Assembly: GCF_900187135.1 (NCBI RefSeq)
Contig: NZ_LT906443.1
Coordinates: forward strand, 1,116,001 to 1,180,000
DNA: 64,000 nucleotides
Source of the DNA: Corynebacterium ulcerans
GTDB lineage: Bacteria > Actinomycetota > Actinomycetes > Mycobacteriales > Mycobacteriaceae
Direction: 5' to 3'
Shown here: positions 25,834 to 34,912 of the stretch, piece after piece
Position numbering within the stretch: the first letter of the stretch is position 1
Layout of the letters: every line of letters starts with the position of its first letter
Position numbers and translations under genes: made by a program
The notes under the pieces: model-generated
Database searches by the model: none
Told to the model about the DNA's origin: nothing
Seen by the model: only the letters and a program-made list of their open reading frames with translations

Positions 25834-27274
25834 GAGATTGTGCAGCTTCCTTGTTCTTCTGGGTTACGCTCGAAGGCTCTAGCGTTTTCAGATCAACACC
25901 TTGGAGAACTAGCTGACCTTTCCTGGAGGCATCCAAGGAGTCGCTAATAATCCGCTGGATGTAGTCAGGCGCATGGAAACCATTGGAGTTCTCGGAATAC
26001 ACATAATCCAGATAGAAGCTAGCTTTATTCTGATATTCGCGCGCCAGTTTAAGCCGATCTTCGGGAGTCGCAGGATCATCCTTTGCTTTTTCCAAATCCT
26101 TAATCAGCGCTGTAAGCGAATCAAATGCCTGATCACGCGAATGAATAAAGCGGTCTTGGATTTGGACTACCCGCTGTTCCATCTCTTTATCCGAAGAATT
26201 ATGGCAGGTCATACAGGAATTATTTATGTTAAGCAGCGGGCTTTGGAGATGGTGAGAGGAAACTTTCTTAGCCCCATGCCGTTCATAAGGCATATGACAA
26301 TCAGAACAAGAGACGCCATTTTGGGCATGGATCGAGTTACTCCATACGTCAAACTCCGGATGCTGTGCTTTCACAATATCCGCGCCAGTTTTTGTGTTTA
26401 CAAAGTCGACGTGCCCGTCTTCCTTGTAGTAATCCCAGATCTGGTCGATCTCAATGCCTTTAGCCCATGGGAAAGTAAGGGTCTTATCTTCACCTTTGAA
26501 GTAGTACTCCACGTGGCATTGTCCACAGACATAAGAACGCATTTCCTCGTGTGTTGCGTCTCGGTTTACGTCAAAATCTTTCACGCCTTGCGACGCCTTC
26601 AGGTCCCTAATTCCGTTAGCAAAAGCTGGTCGAGTGATTCGTAACTGCATAGTCTTAGGGTCGTGGCAATCAATGCACGCTACCGGATGTTCAACAAGTT
26701 GAGTGACTTCCTTATAACTCATCTTGTTCATCTTTTTAAAGCCTTCGTTCGCGTCCCCATCGCCCAGATCATTCATCAGCTTCACTGTAGAAGCATGACA
26801 ATTTAAACAAGTACCTGGCTGTTTAAACTCAGTGACTCGCTTGGTCTTACGCTGATCATCCAGCATGTATTGATGTCCACGGGCTTCCCGATAGTCCACA
26901 GCAAACGCGTACCCTGACCACATTTCTTTCAGCCGTGGGTCTTCTTCAATCCGACTCTTGGCGACTTCGGTTCGCGGGTCTTTGCCATCCGGCTGGCGGC
27001 TCTCCTTCACCGATCCGCCATGAGTAGTTGCGCCCATCTCTGAAGTCTTCAGATAAGACTCGTACTGAAGGGGAAAGTTCTTTCCCCATTCCGCAGGGTC
27101 CACAACGTTCTCATCTATGCTGACCACGTTGGCAAAGTGATCTGTGACCTCTGATTTACGCTCCATAATATTGATGAGGAGCGCCGTAATGCTCATCGTT
27201 ATCAGTGCGGTAACAATAATCGCACCGGTGAGGATGAGATATCGCCGTCTAGTTTTAGACGCGTGCGTGCTCAT
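25823..27274 (-). CDS. nrfA: Ammonia-forming cytochrome c nitrite reductase NrfA
   Basis: Six-electron reduction of nitrite to ammonium outside the membrane. 483 residues from ATG 27274 (GAGGT eight bases upstream); ATG 27289, overlapping the nrfH stop, is the alternative. N-terminal signal/anchor helix (about 10-32). Five haem motifs: CLNCH, CIDCH, CGQCH, CSDCH, CMTCH. The catalytic haem of E. coli-type NrfA uses CxxCK; here all five are CxxCH, as in a known NrfA subgroup. GQCHVEYYF next to the third motif is a family signature that includes the calcium-site Glu and the active-site Tyr. Confidence 0.93.
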   Translation of the reverse strand: MSTHASKTRRRYLILTGAIIVTALITMSITALLINIMERKSEVTDHFANVVSIDENVVDPAEWGKNFPLQYESYLKTSEMGATTHGGSVKESRQPDGKDPRTEVAKSRIEEDPRLKEMWSGYAFAVDYREARGHQYMLDDQRKTKRVTEFKQPGTCLNCHASTVKLMNDLGDGDANEGFKKMNKMSYKEVTQLVEHPVACIDCHDPKTMQLRITRPAFANGIRDLKASQGVKDFDVNRDATHEEMRSYVCGQCHVEYYFKGEDKTLTFPWAKGIEIDQIWDYYKEDGHVDFVNTKTGADIVKAQHPEFDVWSNSIHAQNGVSCSDCHMPYERHGAKKVSSHHLQSPLLNINNSCMTCHNSSDKEMEQRVVQIQDRFIHSRDQAFDSLTALIKDLEKAKDDPATPEDRLKLAREYQNKASFYLDYVYSENSNGFHAPDYIQRIISDSLDASRKGQLVLQGVDLKTLEPSSVTQKNKEAAQSRGH

Positions 27275-27285
27275 AATAAGTGACC

Positions 27286-27771
27286 TCATCTAGTCTTGTG
27301 TCCAACAGTTGCATGGCAATGTGTGCATTGGATTTGGGTTTCGCCATAGGTGCCGTGAATATCTGAAGTGAAGTCGCCGTGGCAGGTCAAACAAGCATCG
27401 TTGGTTACTTTTCGGCTCGCATCACGGATTTGGATGTTGTCTGGAAACCATCCTGTGGTGAATTTAAAACCATGGTTTACTCCGTGCTCAGCTTTGACTA
27501 AATACTTGTGCACAATATTGTCGTGAGGGACGTGGCAGTCATTACATGTCGCTACTGCCGAGTGGGATCCCGCTAGCCACGCGTTGTATTGCGGTTCCAT
27601 AACGTGACAGTTCACGCACGCTTTTGGGTCGTTTCCTAAATAGGAATAGCCCTTGGCATAAATGAATGTGTACAAGCCCACCCCCACAAATGAACCAATC
27701 ACAAAAATCGCAAGAATCTGCACGACAAGTGCCGAAGTGAGAACACGATGCTTCCGCATACCTGAACCCAT
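27286..27771 (-). CDS. nrfH: Membrane quinol dehydrogenase NrfH (tetrahaem)
   Basis: 161 residues from ATG 27771, which has AAGGGG at six bases; the frame is open to 27813 without a better start. One membrane helix (about 12-36) and four haem motifs CVNCH, CNDCH, CLTCH, CTHCH define a NapC/NirT-family NrfH. It takes electrons from menaquinol and passes them to NrfA. First gene of a six-gene leftward operon (nrfH-nrfA-TPR-resB-ccsA-resA). Confidence 0.92.
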   Translation of the reverse strand: MGSGMRKHRVLTSALVVQILAIFVIGSFVGVGLYTFIYAKGYSYLGNDPKACVNCHVMEPQYNAWLAGSHSAVATCNDCHVPHDNIVHKYLVKAEHGVNHGFKFTTGWFPDNIQIRDASRKVTNDACLTCHGDFTSDIHGTYGETQIQCTHCHATVGHKTR

Positions 27772-27829
27772 AGCTACCCCTTCACATTCCAGATCACCGC
27801 GAATAAATGTCACATGGCGCTCATGAAAG

Positions 27830-27835
27830 ATAATA
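27830..27835 (-). promoter_or_regulatory. Possible -10 box of the nrf operon
   Basis: Read leftward TATTAT, about 60 bases upstream of the nrfH ATG. There is no clear -35 (only a T-rich stretch at the right distance), as expected for a promoter that needs an activator. Confidence 0.35.
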
Positions 27836-27866
27836 CGGACACAGTTAGAAAAAAATGTGATAAGAG

Positions 27867-27882
27867 ATATAGGTAACTATAT
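27867..27882. promoter_or_regulatory. Palindrome upstream of nrfH
   Basis: ATATAG GTAA CTATAT, a perfect 6-bp inverted repeat centred about 52 bases upstream of the start predicted from the candidate -10. That position suits an activator responding to low oxygen or nitrite. It does not match a regulator consensus I know well. Confidence 0.3.
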
Positions 27883-27986
27883 TTAAAGAACTTTCCACAC
27901 CCACGCCACCCCACTGTAAAAAATCAATAGCTATCCCCTGATTGGGAATCAAGCAACTCGTCGGCCCTAACGGTAAAGGAATAGCT

Positions 27987-28232
27987 GTGGGGTCCCTTTG
28001 AAACTTTCTTGCTCAATGTTGGAGCAGACCGAGATCTCATCGATTTCTTCCAGGGCAAAGGTACTGGATTGCGCAGCCGCGCGATCAATCTGATAGCAAG
28101 TTTTTCGGCAAAGGAGTCACCTGTACCAGAGCATTCTTCCAAGCCTTATTCAGCTTAGATTCCGCGTCTACAGAGAGGCTCGGTTCAGGGCTCCACAGCC
28201 TTTCCACCAAGCAAACAGATACGAAACAATAA
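27987..28232 (+). pseudogene. Decayed copy of small envelope-type protein 1/2
   Basis: GTG 27987 with AAAGGA at six bases. After removing one T at about 27996-28000 it reads GSLETFLLNVGADRDLIDFF, clearly like protein 2 (GSVESFLTNVG). A second shift at the T5 run 28101-28105 moves to FFGKG...AFFQALFSLDSASTERLGSG, matching the FFQALLNLDGASAEGLGSS block of protein 1, and ends at TAA 28232. Two frameshifts make it non-functional unless read through. It lies on the same strand as the intact copy, across the nrf operon. Confidence 0.75.
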
Positions 28233-28239
28233 AGGGATT

Positions 28240-28454
28240 CTTTTTATAAGCAGCACGGCAACAGAAGCACAACAGGGGTTTTATAAGTTCTTTGAGATTG
28301 TCTTTTTTAAAAAACCTCGCGGTGGTTAATGAATTCATTGCTCATGGTTTGGAGTCTTCCAGTGCAAATGAAAAGAATTCTAAGGGCTTTTCCGAGCTTC
28401 CCACACCTGGCCACCACTGGTTCTTCTGCCCCAGAATCCAAGCCAAAGCCTTAA
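28240..28454 (+). pseudogene. Decayed copy of small envelope-type protein 3
   Basis: Reads ATEAQQGFYKFFEIVFF (compare TQDKGFYKFFEIIF), shifts frame in the T6A6 run near 28302-28313 to NLAVVNEFIAHGLESS (compare NVATINDFIARGMGSS), then shifts again near 28395 to HLATTGSSAPESKPKP, matching the WLTTGSSAPAAPADPKAA tail. No usable start codon remains where ATG is expected. The order pseudo-2 then pseudo-3 equals that of the intact cluster. Confidence 0.75.
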
Positions 28455-28456
28455 AA

Positions 28457-28495
28457 ATGGGATGGGCTTCCACCGGAAACCCATCCCATATTTTT
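28457..28495. terminator. Bidirectional terminator, decayed cluster / purA
   Basis: ATGGGATGGG, 13-base loop, CCCATCCCAT, ATTTTT; A4 on the left side. A perfect 10-bp stem that also overlaps the purA stop, so it ends the leftward purA transcript too. Confidence 0.88.
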
Positions 28496-29780
28496 ATGCC
28501 ATTACGTCGTGGCAAATAATCGTCTGATCGCGCCCTGGCCCGACTCCGATGTAAGAGATACGGCAGCCAGATAGCTCTTCTAGTCGGCGCACATAGGCCT
28601 GTGCCTTTTCCGGTAGCTCCTCGAACGTGGTGCAGCCGGTAATGTCTTCATCCCACGCTGGCATGGTCTCATAGATGGGCACTGCGTGGTGGAACTTGGA
28701 TTGAGTCATCGGCATTTCATCATGACGCTCCCCGTCCACGTCATAAGCAACGCAGATGGGAATCTCTCCAATGCCGGTCAGCACATCCAGCTTGGTCAAG
28801 AAGAGATCGGTGAAGCCATTTACACGAGACGCATAACGAGCAATCACGGAGTCGTACCAGCCACAACGACGCTTCCGACCGGTGTTCACTCCAACTTCGC
28901 CACCTGTGGTCTGCAGGAACTCGCCCCACTTATCAAACAGCTCTGTAGGGAATGGTCCGGCGCCCACACGCGTGGTGTACGCCTTGATGATGCCCAGGGA
29001 GCTGGTGATCTTGGTCGGACCGATGCCTGCGCCTACGCATGCGCCACCGGCGGTGGGGTTGGAGGAAGTAACAAACGGATACGTGCCGTGGTCCACGTCG
29101 AGCATGGTGGCCTGGCCGCCCTCCATGAGGACGTTCTTGCCGGCATCGAGAGCCTCGTTGAGCACGAGCTCAGACTCAATGACCATGGGGCGCAGTCTTT
29201 CCGCGTAACCCAGGAAGTACTGGACTATTTCTTCTGCGACGATGGCCTTGCGGTTGTACATCTTGACCAAGGTCTGGTTCTTTACATCGAGCGCAGACTC
29301 GATCTTCTGGCGCAGGATGGACTCATCAAAGACATCTTGCACGCGGATGCCTATGCGCGAGACTTTATCTGCATAGGCTGGCCCGATACCGCGACCAGTT
29401 GTGCCAATGGCACGCTTACCCAGGAATCGCTCCTGAACCCGGTCAAGAATCTGGTGGTAAGGGGCCACAAGGTGAGCATTGGCGGACACTTTGAGTCGCG
29501 ATGCGTTGGCACCACGAGCCTCAAGCCCGTCGATTTCGTCGAAAAGCGCTTCAAGATTGATCACTACGCCGTTTCCCAAAATGGGGGTGGCGTTTTCCGA
29601 GAGAACACCAGCGGGCAGGAGCTTAAGCTCGTACTTTTCTCCACCGACTACCACTGTGTGACCTGCGTTGTTGCCGCCGTTGGGCTTGACCACGTAGTCA
29701 ACCTGGCCGCCCAGGATGTCGGTTGCTTTGCCTTTGCCTTCGTCGCCCCATTGGGCACCGACGATCACGATTGCTGCCAT
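28494..29780 (-). CDS. purA: Adenylosuccinate synthetase
   Basis: GTP-dependent first step from IMP to AMP. 428 residues, the standard length. N-terminal [16 protein letters not shown] (GTP loop) and [11 protein letters not shown] are signature segments; [20 protein letters not shown] near residue 220 and the [10 protein letters not shown] end are also typical. Stand-alone leftward gene opposite a conserved hypothetical. Confidence 0.97.
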   Translation of the reverse strand: MAAIVIVGAQWGDEGKGKATDILGGQVDYVVKPNGGNNAGHTVVVGGEKYELKLLPAGVLSENATPILGNGVVINLEALFDEIDGLEARGANASRLKVSANAHLVAPYHQILDRVQERFLGKRAIGTTGRGIGPAYADKVSRIGIRVQDVFDESILRQKIESALDVKNQTLVKMYNRKAIVAEEIVQYFLGYAERLRPMVIESELVLNEALDAGKNVLMEGGQATMLDVDHGTYPFVTSSNPTAGGACVGAGIGPTKITSSLGIIKAYTTRVGAGPFPTELFDKWGEFLQTTGGEVGVNTGRKRRCGWYDSVIARYASRVNGFTDLFLTKLDVLTGIGEIPICVAYDVDGERHDEMPMTQSKFHHAVPIYETMPAWDEDITGCTTFEELPEKAQAYVRRLEELSGCRISYIGVGPGRDQTIICHDVMA

Positions 29781-29860
29781 GATTTACACGTCCTTGACTT
29801 TAGAATGCTCACAGACGTTTCATCATTGTACATACAAGCTCGTTTTCTTCCCTCCTCACC

Positions 29861-30715
29861 ATGACAGATCACACACTTCCCAGAATTATTATCGCCTGCT
29901 GCGGTGCTCCGCCCCCGCTTGTTTCTGCCGACCGCATAGAACAGCTTTCTGCTATTCCTACCCGCAAAGATCTGCGCTTTCTTGATCAAGAAGCCGCCGC
30001 GATCCTGCCTGAAGACCCCACGCCCTCCCTCGCCGAGATCGCAGCTATGCCCGATGTCCCGCATTTGGGGTCCCCACAGTATGCACCGCAGCAGGTAGAC
30101 CGACCGCTACGCGTGGTGGTGATCGGTTCCGATGCAGCCCTCTCCGCAGTCATCACCCGCCTGATGCGCGCCGACATCCTGTGGGTAGAGGTCGCCTTTG
30201 TACCCATCGAACACAACTCGCGCGTCGCGCATCTCTGGCAGCTCCCCTCCGATTCCCTAGCCTTCGCGCTCTCGGGCTCGGTTCGCCCCAAACCGCTCTT
30301 GCGTGACGACGCCGGTATCGCCGTCGCCGGTATCGCCACGGTCACCGCCTGGGACGCGGGAGAAATCACAGGCGAGGTGATCGTGGATGATCACGTGTTG
30401 ATTCACCATCAAGGCAAGAGAAGAGCACCCCGTCGTGGCGTCTTTGGCGCACAGCTCACTTCCACGCTGGATGCCCCTGGCGTGCAAGGAAATGTGATTG
30501 TGACTCCGCTACGCGAGCCGGAGGTTAGTGGTTTCGTCGCAAAGCTAGGAAAGCGCGAGTTTGGGCTTATCAACCAGGATGCATGGCTGGGACGAGCATT
30601 GCAGGGAGGCGGCATTGATTTCCGGGTTGAAGTCGATGGGGTTTCGCGGAAGCGCCCGGTAGATCGGGTGACGTTTTATCGGCATCTGCGAGACCTGCAG
30701 TCGGTGCGCCCCTGA
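29861..30715 (+). CDS. Conserved actinobacterial hypothetical protein (Rv0358-like)
   Basis: 284 residues, no membrane helix or signal. N-terminal half contains RPLRVVVIGSDAALSAVITRLMRAD, a Rossmann-like beta-alpha unit; the C-terminal half is beta-rich with paired Arg/Lys. It is divergent from purA, the position of Rv0358 in mycobacteria (from memory), so orthology is likely. No function is assigned. There is no clear Shine-Dalgarno before ATG 29861, so it may be leaderless. Confidence 0.72.
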   Translation: MTDHTLPRIIIACCGAPPPLVSADRIEQLSAIPTRKDLRFLDQEAAAILPEDPTPSLAEIAAMPDVPHLGSPQYAPQQVDRPLRVVVIGSDAALSAVITRLMRADILWVEVAFVPIEHNSRVAHLWQLPSDSLAFALSGSVRPKPLLRDDAGIAVAGIATVTAWDAGEITGEVIVDDHVLIHHQGKRRAPRRGVFGAQLTSTLDAPGVQGNVIVTPLREPEVSGFVAKLGKREFGLINQDAWLGRALQGGGIDFRVEVDGVSRKRPVDRVTFYRHLRDLQSVRP

Positions 30716-31846
30716 TCATTCTTCCCACAGCTCGGGCGGATACGCCGGCGTGGTTGACGTTGGGGCGAGGATGGCAACCGCAGATTCGCGAGACAACCCA
30801 CACACCTGCAGCAAATCCACAATGATAGAGCGCGATTGGGCAAGAATCACCTGGGCGGAAAGCACCCCGGAGTCGGCTATGTCGGGAGTACAACGGCCGC
30901 CGAGGTAGCGTAAACGTCGGACGAGTTCGGGAATCTCAGCCGGGTTGTCGTTGGAGCTAGCAATGCCCTCCACAATGTCCGCCAGTTCTTCGATAATCGC
31001 AAGCTGTTCTGCGGTTACGGTGTCGTGGTCTTCTACCAGGACCTGAGCACGGCGCGCGAGCACACGCGTATTACGGACGGCATTATCCACAGGTGCAAGG
31101 ATGCGGACAAAAGACCTGACCCGATGGCGCGAGGCCCACAGCAGCGGAGACACTGTGCTCTCTTCTTGACCTGACTTGGCCGCTTCGAGCATGGCGTTGA
31201 TGGAGGCTTGTGAACCTCTAGCACGTTCCAGCTCTTCCTGGATGATGTCAGGGTCAGCTGTCTTAAGTCCTACCGATACATGTTTGAGGACCGTACTGGC
31301 CAAGCGGAGCACCGCAGAGACTTCACGACGCCCCTCCGCGAGCGGAGAGTGCGGCAGCAACGCCATAACAACGATGCCCGTGATGCAGCCGAGGAAAGCA
31401 TCAATCATGCGATCCGGACCCGCGGAGGTGCCTGGGGGCATGATCGTAGCGATCAAAATTGAGCCAATAGCCACCTGATTAATAAGGAGCTGGCTCTTGG
31501 AAAGGAAGGTTGCAACAAGCAGTGAGATAAAGATGGCAAGCGGCATCTGCCAATGTCCCACGCCTATTCCCATAATCAGGAGATCCCCAAGCCCCACCCC
31601 GATAGAGCAACCTATGGATAATTCTATCGCCTTTTTGATGCGATTTCCGCTGGTCAAGCCAAGGATAATGATAGCGGCCATTGGCGCAAAGAAGGGCTTG
31701 TCATGCCCAATCAGATTACGAGCAATCCAAAAAGCGATGCCGGCTGCAAGTGACATCTGAACAATAGATAGGAAGCTTCGCCTTAGCCTTAACCCTCGTT
31801 CCTTGATATCCAGCATGTTTGCCAGCCTAGTTGATTTCCCTTGCAT
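30716..31846 (-). CDS. FUSC-family membrane protein 1
   Basis: 376 residues. Six N-terminal membrane helices (about 25-170), including GHDKPFFAPMAAIIIL and IMPPGTSAGPDRMIDAFLGC, followed by a cytoplasmic helical half. This is the FUSC/aromatic-acid-exporter layout; substrates are usually unknown. A paralogue lies at 33054-34208. Shared blocks are (H)(D/E)(K/Q)PFFAPM, PPGTS.G.DRM.DA and NTRVLARRA near residue 260. Confidence 0.78.
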   Translation of the reverse strand: MQGKSTRLANMLDIKERGLRLRRSFLSIVQMSLAAGIAFWIARNLIGHDKPFFAPMAAIIILGLTSGNRIKKAIELSIGCSIGVGLGDLLIMGIGVGHWQMPLAIFISLLVATFLSKSQLLINQVAIGSILIATIMPPGTSAGPDRMIDAFLGCITGIVVMALLPHSPLAEGRREVSAVLRLASTVLKHVSVGLKTADPDIIQEELERARGSQASINAMLEAAKSGQEESTVSPLLWASRHRVRSFVRILAPVDNAVRNTRVLARRAQVLVEDHDTVTAEQLAIIEELADIVEGIASSNDNPAEIPELVRRLRYLGGRCTPDIADSGVLSAQVILAQSRSIIVDLLQVCGLSRESAVAILAPTSTTPAYPPELWEE

Positions 31847-31948
31847 AAGTATTTATTATTTTTCGCCCCCACCTGAGGGAAAAAACACAGCTACCTTCCA
31901 CCCCGAAATAAATTCATAATGCATTTGCAATCAACCGGAAGGAAAACA

Positions 31949-33040
31949 ATGCACCTCAAACGCAAATTAGCGGCGGTGCTTGCAGTCGCAGCCCTCTTGC
32001 CATTGCCGCTGGCAAGCGCCCAAGACGCTCCCTCAGTTCCCGCAGCTGTTGATCAAGGAGACCGGCTACTGATTCAAAGGACCGCCAACACACTTGGCGT
32101 GTGCACCGTGGGCTATGTAGACACCGAAAATAATCGTGTGTGGACTGACGCTCACTGCGGTGACAATGGTGCTGAGGTCTACGACGAATACCACCAGAGC
32201 ATCGGCACCCTACGCCACGTCTACCCTCAGGAGTGGGCATCACTCAGCGACACGACAGAGATGCAGTGGAGTGTCAACAGCCGAGCATCCGACCTGGCTT
32301 ACGTGGAGATTTCTGACTCTAATCTCCTCGGACAGAACTACTTCTCTCAGGATTCCGTAGCTGAGCCAGAGGTCGGCGATGTCCTCTGTGCATACGGCAG
32401 CCGTACTCAGCGCATTGCGTGCTCCCCCATCACCAATGTCAGTGGCCCGGTGGTACTCACTGGTGACATTGGATCCGACCACGGCGATTCCGGCGGACCT
32501 GCCTGGGTTGAAGGCAAGGGGTACATTGGTCAGCTTCTCGGAGCAGATCGCGTCTGGCGCTCGGATAAGGGTGAAGTATCCACCACCGTTTTCCGCAAAA
32601 TTGGCACCGATGACTTGCGCAATCCCCTCAATCTGCGCGAGCCGCTGCCTTACCACGATCTCGACTTTGATCGCCTGCGCCACCCAGAGGTGACCACCAC
32701 CAGCAATGGTGAGCAGATCCTCCGCGAGAAGGCAGAGCGTGACCGTGCCGAGCGTGAACGCGTCACACGTGCAATGGAAGGCGATCTGGATGCTCAGCTA
32801 GGCCGTGCTCGTGAAGACGAGCGTGCCCTTGAGCGCCGCGCTAACGAGCTAGAGAACGAAGTAAACGGCGAGTCTGACCGTGAGCGCCGCGAGGATCTGG
32901 AGCGCGATCTGGAGAACGCTAAGGCTACTCGTGACGTGGTGAAGGAGCAGAAGGAGACGCTAGAGCGTGCCGAGCAGCACCGCACCACCACTTCTCAGGG
33001 CTCTTCCGGTGGATTCCTCAAGTTCCTCTTCCGTCGCTAG
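31949..33040 (+). CDS. Secreted trypsin-like serine protease with coiled-coil tail
   Basis: 363 residues from ATG 31949 (GGAAGGAAAAC upstream; an earlier ATG at 31919 lacks a site). Signal peptide with LPLPLASA/Q cleavage near residue 25. Protease domain about 35-225: His in WTDAHCGD, Asp in ASDLAYVEI, Ser in HGDSGGPAW, a full triad, plus Cys pairs VCTV/AHCG and LCAYG/IACS. Then a highly charged coiled coil (about 250-345, ERDRAERERV, RREDLERDLE) and a basic tail GGFLKFLFRR. The tail might bind it to the cell surface (inference). Confidence 0.85.
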   Translation: MHLKRKLAAVLAVAALLPLPLASAQDAPSVPAAVDQGDRLLIQRTANTLGVCTVGYVDTENNRVWTDAHCGDNGAEVYDEYHQSIGTLRHVYPQEWASLSDTTEMQWSVNSRASDLAYVEISDSNLLGQNYFSQDSVAEPEVGDVLCAYGSRTQRIACSPITNVSGPVVLTGDIGSDHGDSGGPAWVEGKGYIGQLLGADRVWRSDKGEVSTTVFRKIGTDDLRNPLNLREPLPYHDLDFDRLRHPEVTTTSNGEQILREKAERDRAERERVTRAMEGDLDAQLGRAREDERALERRANELENEVNGESDRERREDLERDLENAKATRDVVKEQKETLERAEQHRTTTSQGSSGGFLKFLFRR

Positions 33041-33053
33041 AAGTACTGAATAA

Positions 33054-34208
33054 TCATTCACCGTCGTTCCAAATTTTTCTTACAGTCGCTGGATGTTCCG
33101 AGGTAGGGGCGAGAACCTCTACCGCGGAGCGCCTAGACTGACCACATATTTGGAGTAGGTCCACGATCAATGATCGGGTCTGCGCCAACACGGCCTGAGC
33201 GGAGAGTACTCTCCCCTCGGCCACATCTAAGCCCGAGCGTGCGCCGGCATCCCTGAGGATGCCGACCAGCTTGGGCACTTCTGCGTTTTCAGAGACTTCC
33301 GTGTTGCCAAAGTACAGGTTTGAAAGCCGCTCAGACACACAGGCCAAGGTCTCTATCAGCTCAATCTGCTGCGCGGACACCTCGTCTTGGTCCTCACAAA
33401 TCACCAATGCCCGGCGCGCGAGCACACGTGTATTACGCATTGCGTTGTCCACGGGGTTAAGAATCCGCATCATCGAACGAATCCGTCGGCGTTGTGCCCA
33501 GAGCAGTGGCGACGCCTGAATCGTCTCCTTACCCATATTGGCAGCAGCAATCATCTGATTGATGTGCCCTTGGGTACCTCGCGCCAGGACAAGGGCATCT
33601 GCAATGGCGTCAGCGTCGCCCGTGCGCAGCGCGTTGGCAACCTTGCGTTGGACAACAACCATCACGCCCAGAATATTTGCGATTTCCCGCCTTCCCGAGC
33701 GTAAAGGCGAGTCAGGAATGAGCGCTATGACCGCGATTCCCACGAGGCCGCCAACCAGAGCATCCAGCATGCGGTCAGTGCCTCCCGAGGTACCCGGCGG
33801 AAGAATCGTTGCAATCAGGACTGCCGCAAACGACGCCTGATTAGCCACAAGGACGCCTTTATCCGCCACAGTGCCCAGCACAATGGACAGGGCCACGACG
33901 ACTGAGATCTGCCAGACCCCGGACCCCACAAGGGCGATGAGGACGTCGCCAAGCCCTACACCGATGCTCACACCCAGGACGAGCTCAAAGGAACGGCGGA
34001 ATCGCTCGCCGCCTGTTGTGCTCAGCACAATCACCGTGGACATAGGGGCAAAAAAGGGCTGCTCATGGCCAAAAAGATGCAAACCTACCCAGTAGGATAG
34101 CCCCGCCGCAAGCCCCGCTTGGATCACATAAATCCAATTAGAGCGCAGACGCATCCACCCCTGTTGGAATCTGTTCATCCGTTGTGTCTCTGACCACGTA
34201 GGTGCCAT
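33054..34208 (-). CDS. FUSC-family membrane protein 2
   Basis: 384 residues, paralogous to the protein at 30716-31846 in the same orientation: GHEQPFFAPMSTVIVL, LPPGTSGGTDRMLDALVGG and MRNTRVLARRA. Six membrane helices (about 25-175) and a helical cytoplasmic half. ATG 34208 has GAGGAGC close upstream; ATG 34178 (MNRFQQGW) is an alternative. The protease gene lies between the two copies, suggesting a duplication later split or an insertion. Confidence 0.78.
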   Translation of the reverse strand: MAPTWSETQRMNRFQQGWMRLRSNWIYVIQAGLAAGLSYWVGLHLFGHEQPFFAPMSTVIVLSTTGGERFRRSFELVLGVSIGVGLGDVLIALVGSGVWQISVVVALSIVLGTVADKGVLVANQASFAAVLIATILPPGTSGGTDRMLDALVGGLVGIAVIALIPDSPLRSGRREIANILGVMVVVQRKVANALRTGDADAIADALVLARGTQGHINQMIAAANMGKETIQASPLLWAQRRRIRSMMRILNPVDNAMRNTRVLARRALVICEDQDEVSAQQIELIETLACVSERLSNLYFGNTEVSENAEVPKLVGILRDAGARSGLDVAEGRVLSAQAVLAQTRSLIVDLLQICGQSRRSAVEVLAPTSEHPATVRKIWNDGE

Positions 34209-34243
34209 AAGCTCCTCAATCTACTCTGTTACCTGAGTAAATC

Positions 34244-34912
34244 TTAGTCGCCTCGGATTTCTCTGCGGTCGTACAGCCGCATCGCTGCATAAAGAACCAC
34301 ACATGCAAGGGGGACGCTGGCCCATGCTGGCGGTGCAGACTCCCAGATTGCACCAAGCTGCATCAAGAGAAAAACTGCACATCCCACGCCTGCCGCAGCA
34401 ACCATCCGCTGCCAGATCACAGCGGCGCCGGTAATCACTGCAAGCACAAACGTCATCTGCATAAACCATTCGCAGCTTCTCCGTACTAGCAATGCAGCTT
34501 CTCCAAAAACCACGTTGGTTGCGCCCCACACTATCAGCGTTCCTAGCGTTACGACGCCCACCGACAGCGCATAATAGCTGAATACTTTGGAGCTGATGTA
34601 TGCACGACGCGACACATTTCTGCTCAGCACTAGGACGGCTTCCCCACCGCTAAGGCCTCCGCTTATTCCGTGAGCAGACACGATGATAATAGCGATGCTT
34701 ATAACTTGGTGTAAGTTCTTCTCCCATTGCCCATATGAGTCTCGCCACGTGGGTTCAGGCATTGGCAAATTCTGAATTATATCGGGCATAAACCATGCGG
34801 TGAGTGGGGAGGCTACGGCAAGGAAGAGTCCTAGTCCCAGCACAATGTGGCTGCTAGGAGTTGACGCTATTCTTCGGAGTTCGTAGAACCACAGGACTTT
34901 ATTGCTGTTCAT
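34244..34912 (-). CDS. ABC-2 type transporter permease of the PadR operon
   Basis: About 222 residues with six membrane helices; N-terminal MNSNKVLWFYELRRI is a typical short cytoplasmic start. Starts at 34912, 34927 or 34933 are all possible and all overlap the ATPase gene's end, so the two are translationally coupled. Last gene of the padR operon. SRNVSRRAYISSKV near residue 95 fits the coupling helix region of exporters of the NosY/ABC-2 kind. Confidence 0.75.
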   Translation of the reverse strand: MNSNKVLWFYELRRIASTPSSHIVLGLGLFLAVASPLTAWFMPDIIQNLPMPEPTWRDSYGQWEKNLHQVISIAIIIVSAHGISGGLSGGEAVLVLSRNVSRRAYISSKVFSYYALSVGVVTLGTLIVWGATNVVFGEAALLVRRSCEWFMQMTFVLAVITGAAVIWQRMVAAAGVGCAVFLLMQLGAIWESAPPAWASVPLACVVLYAAMRLYDRREIRGD

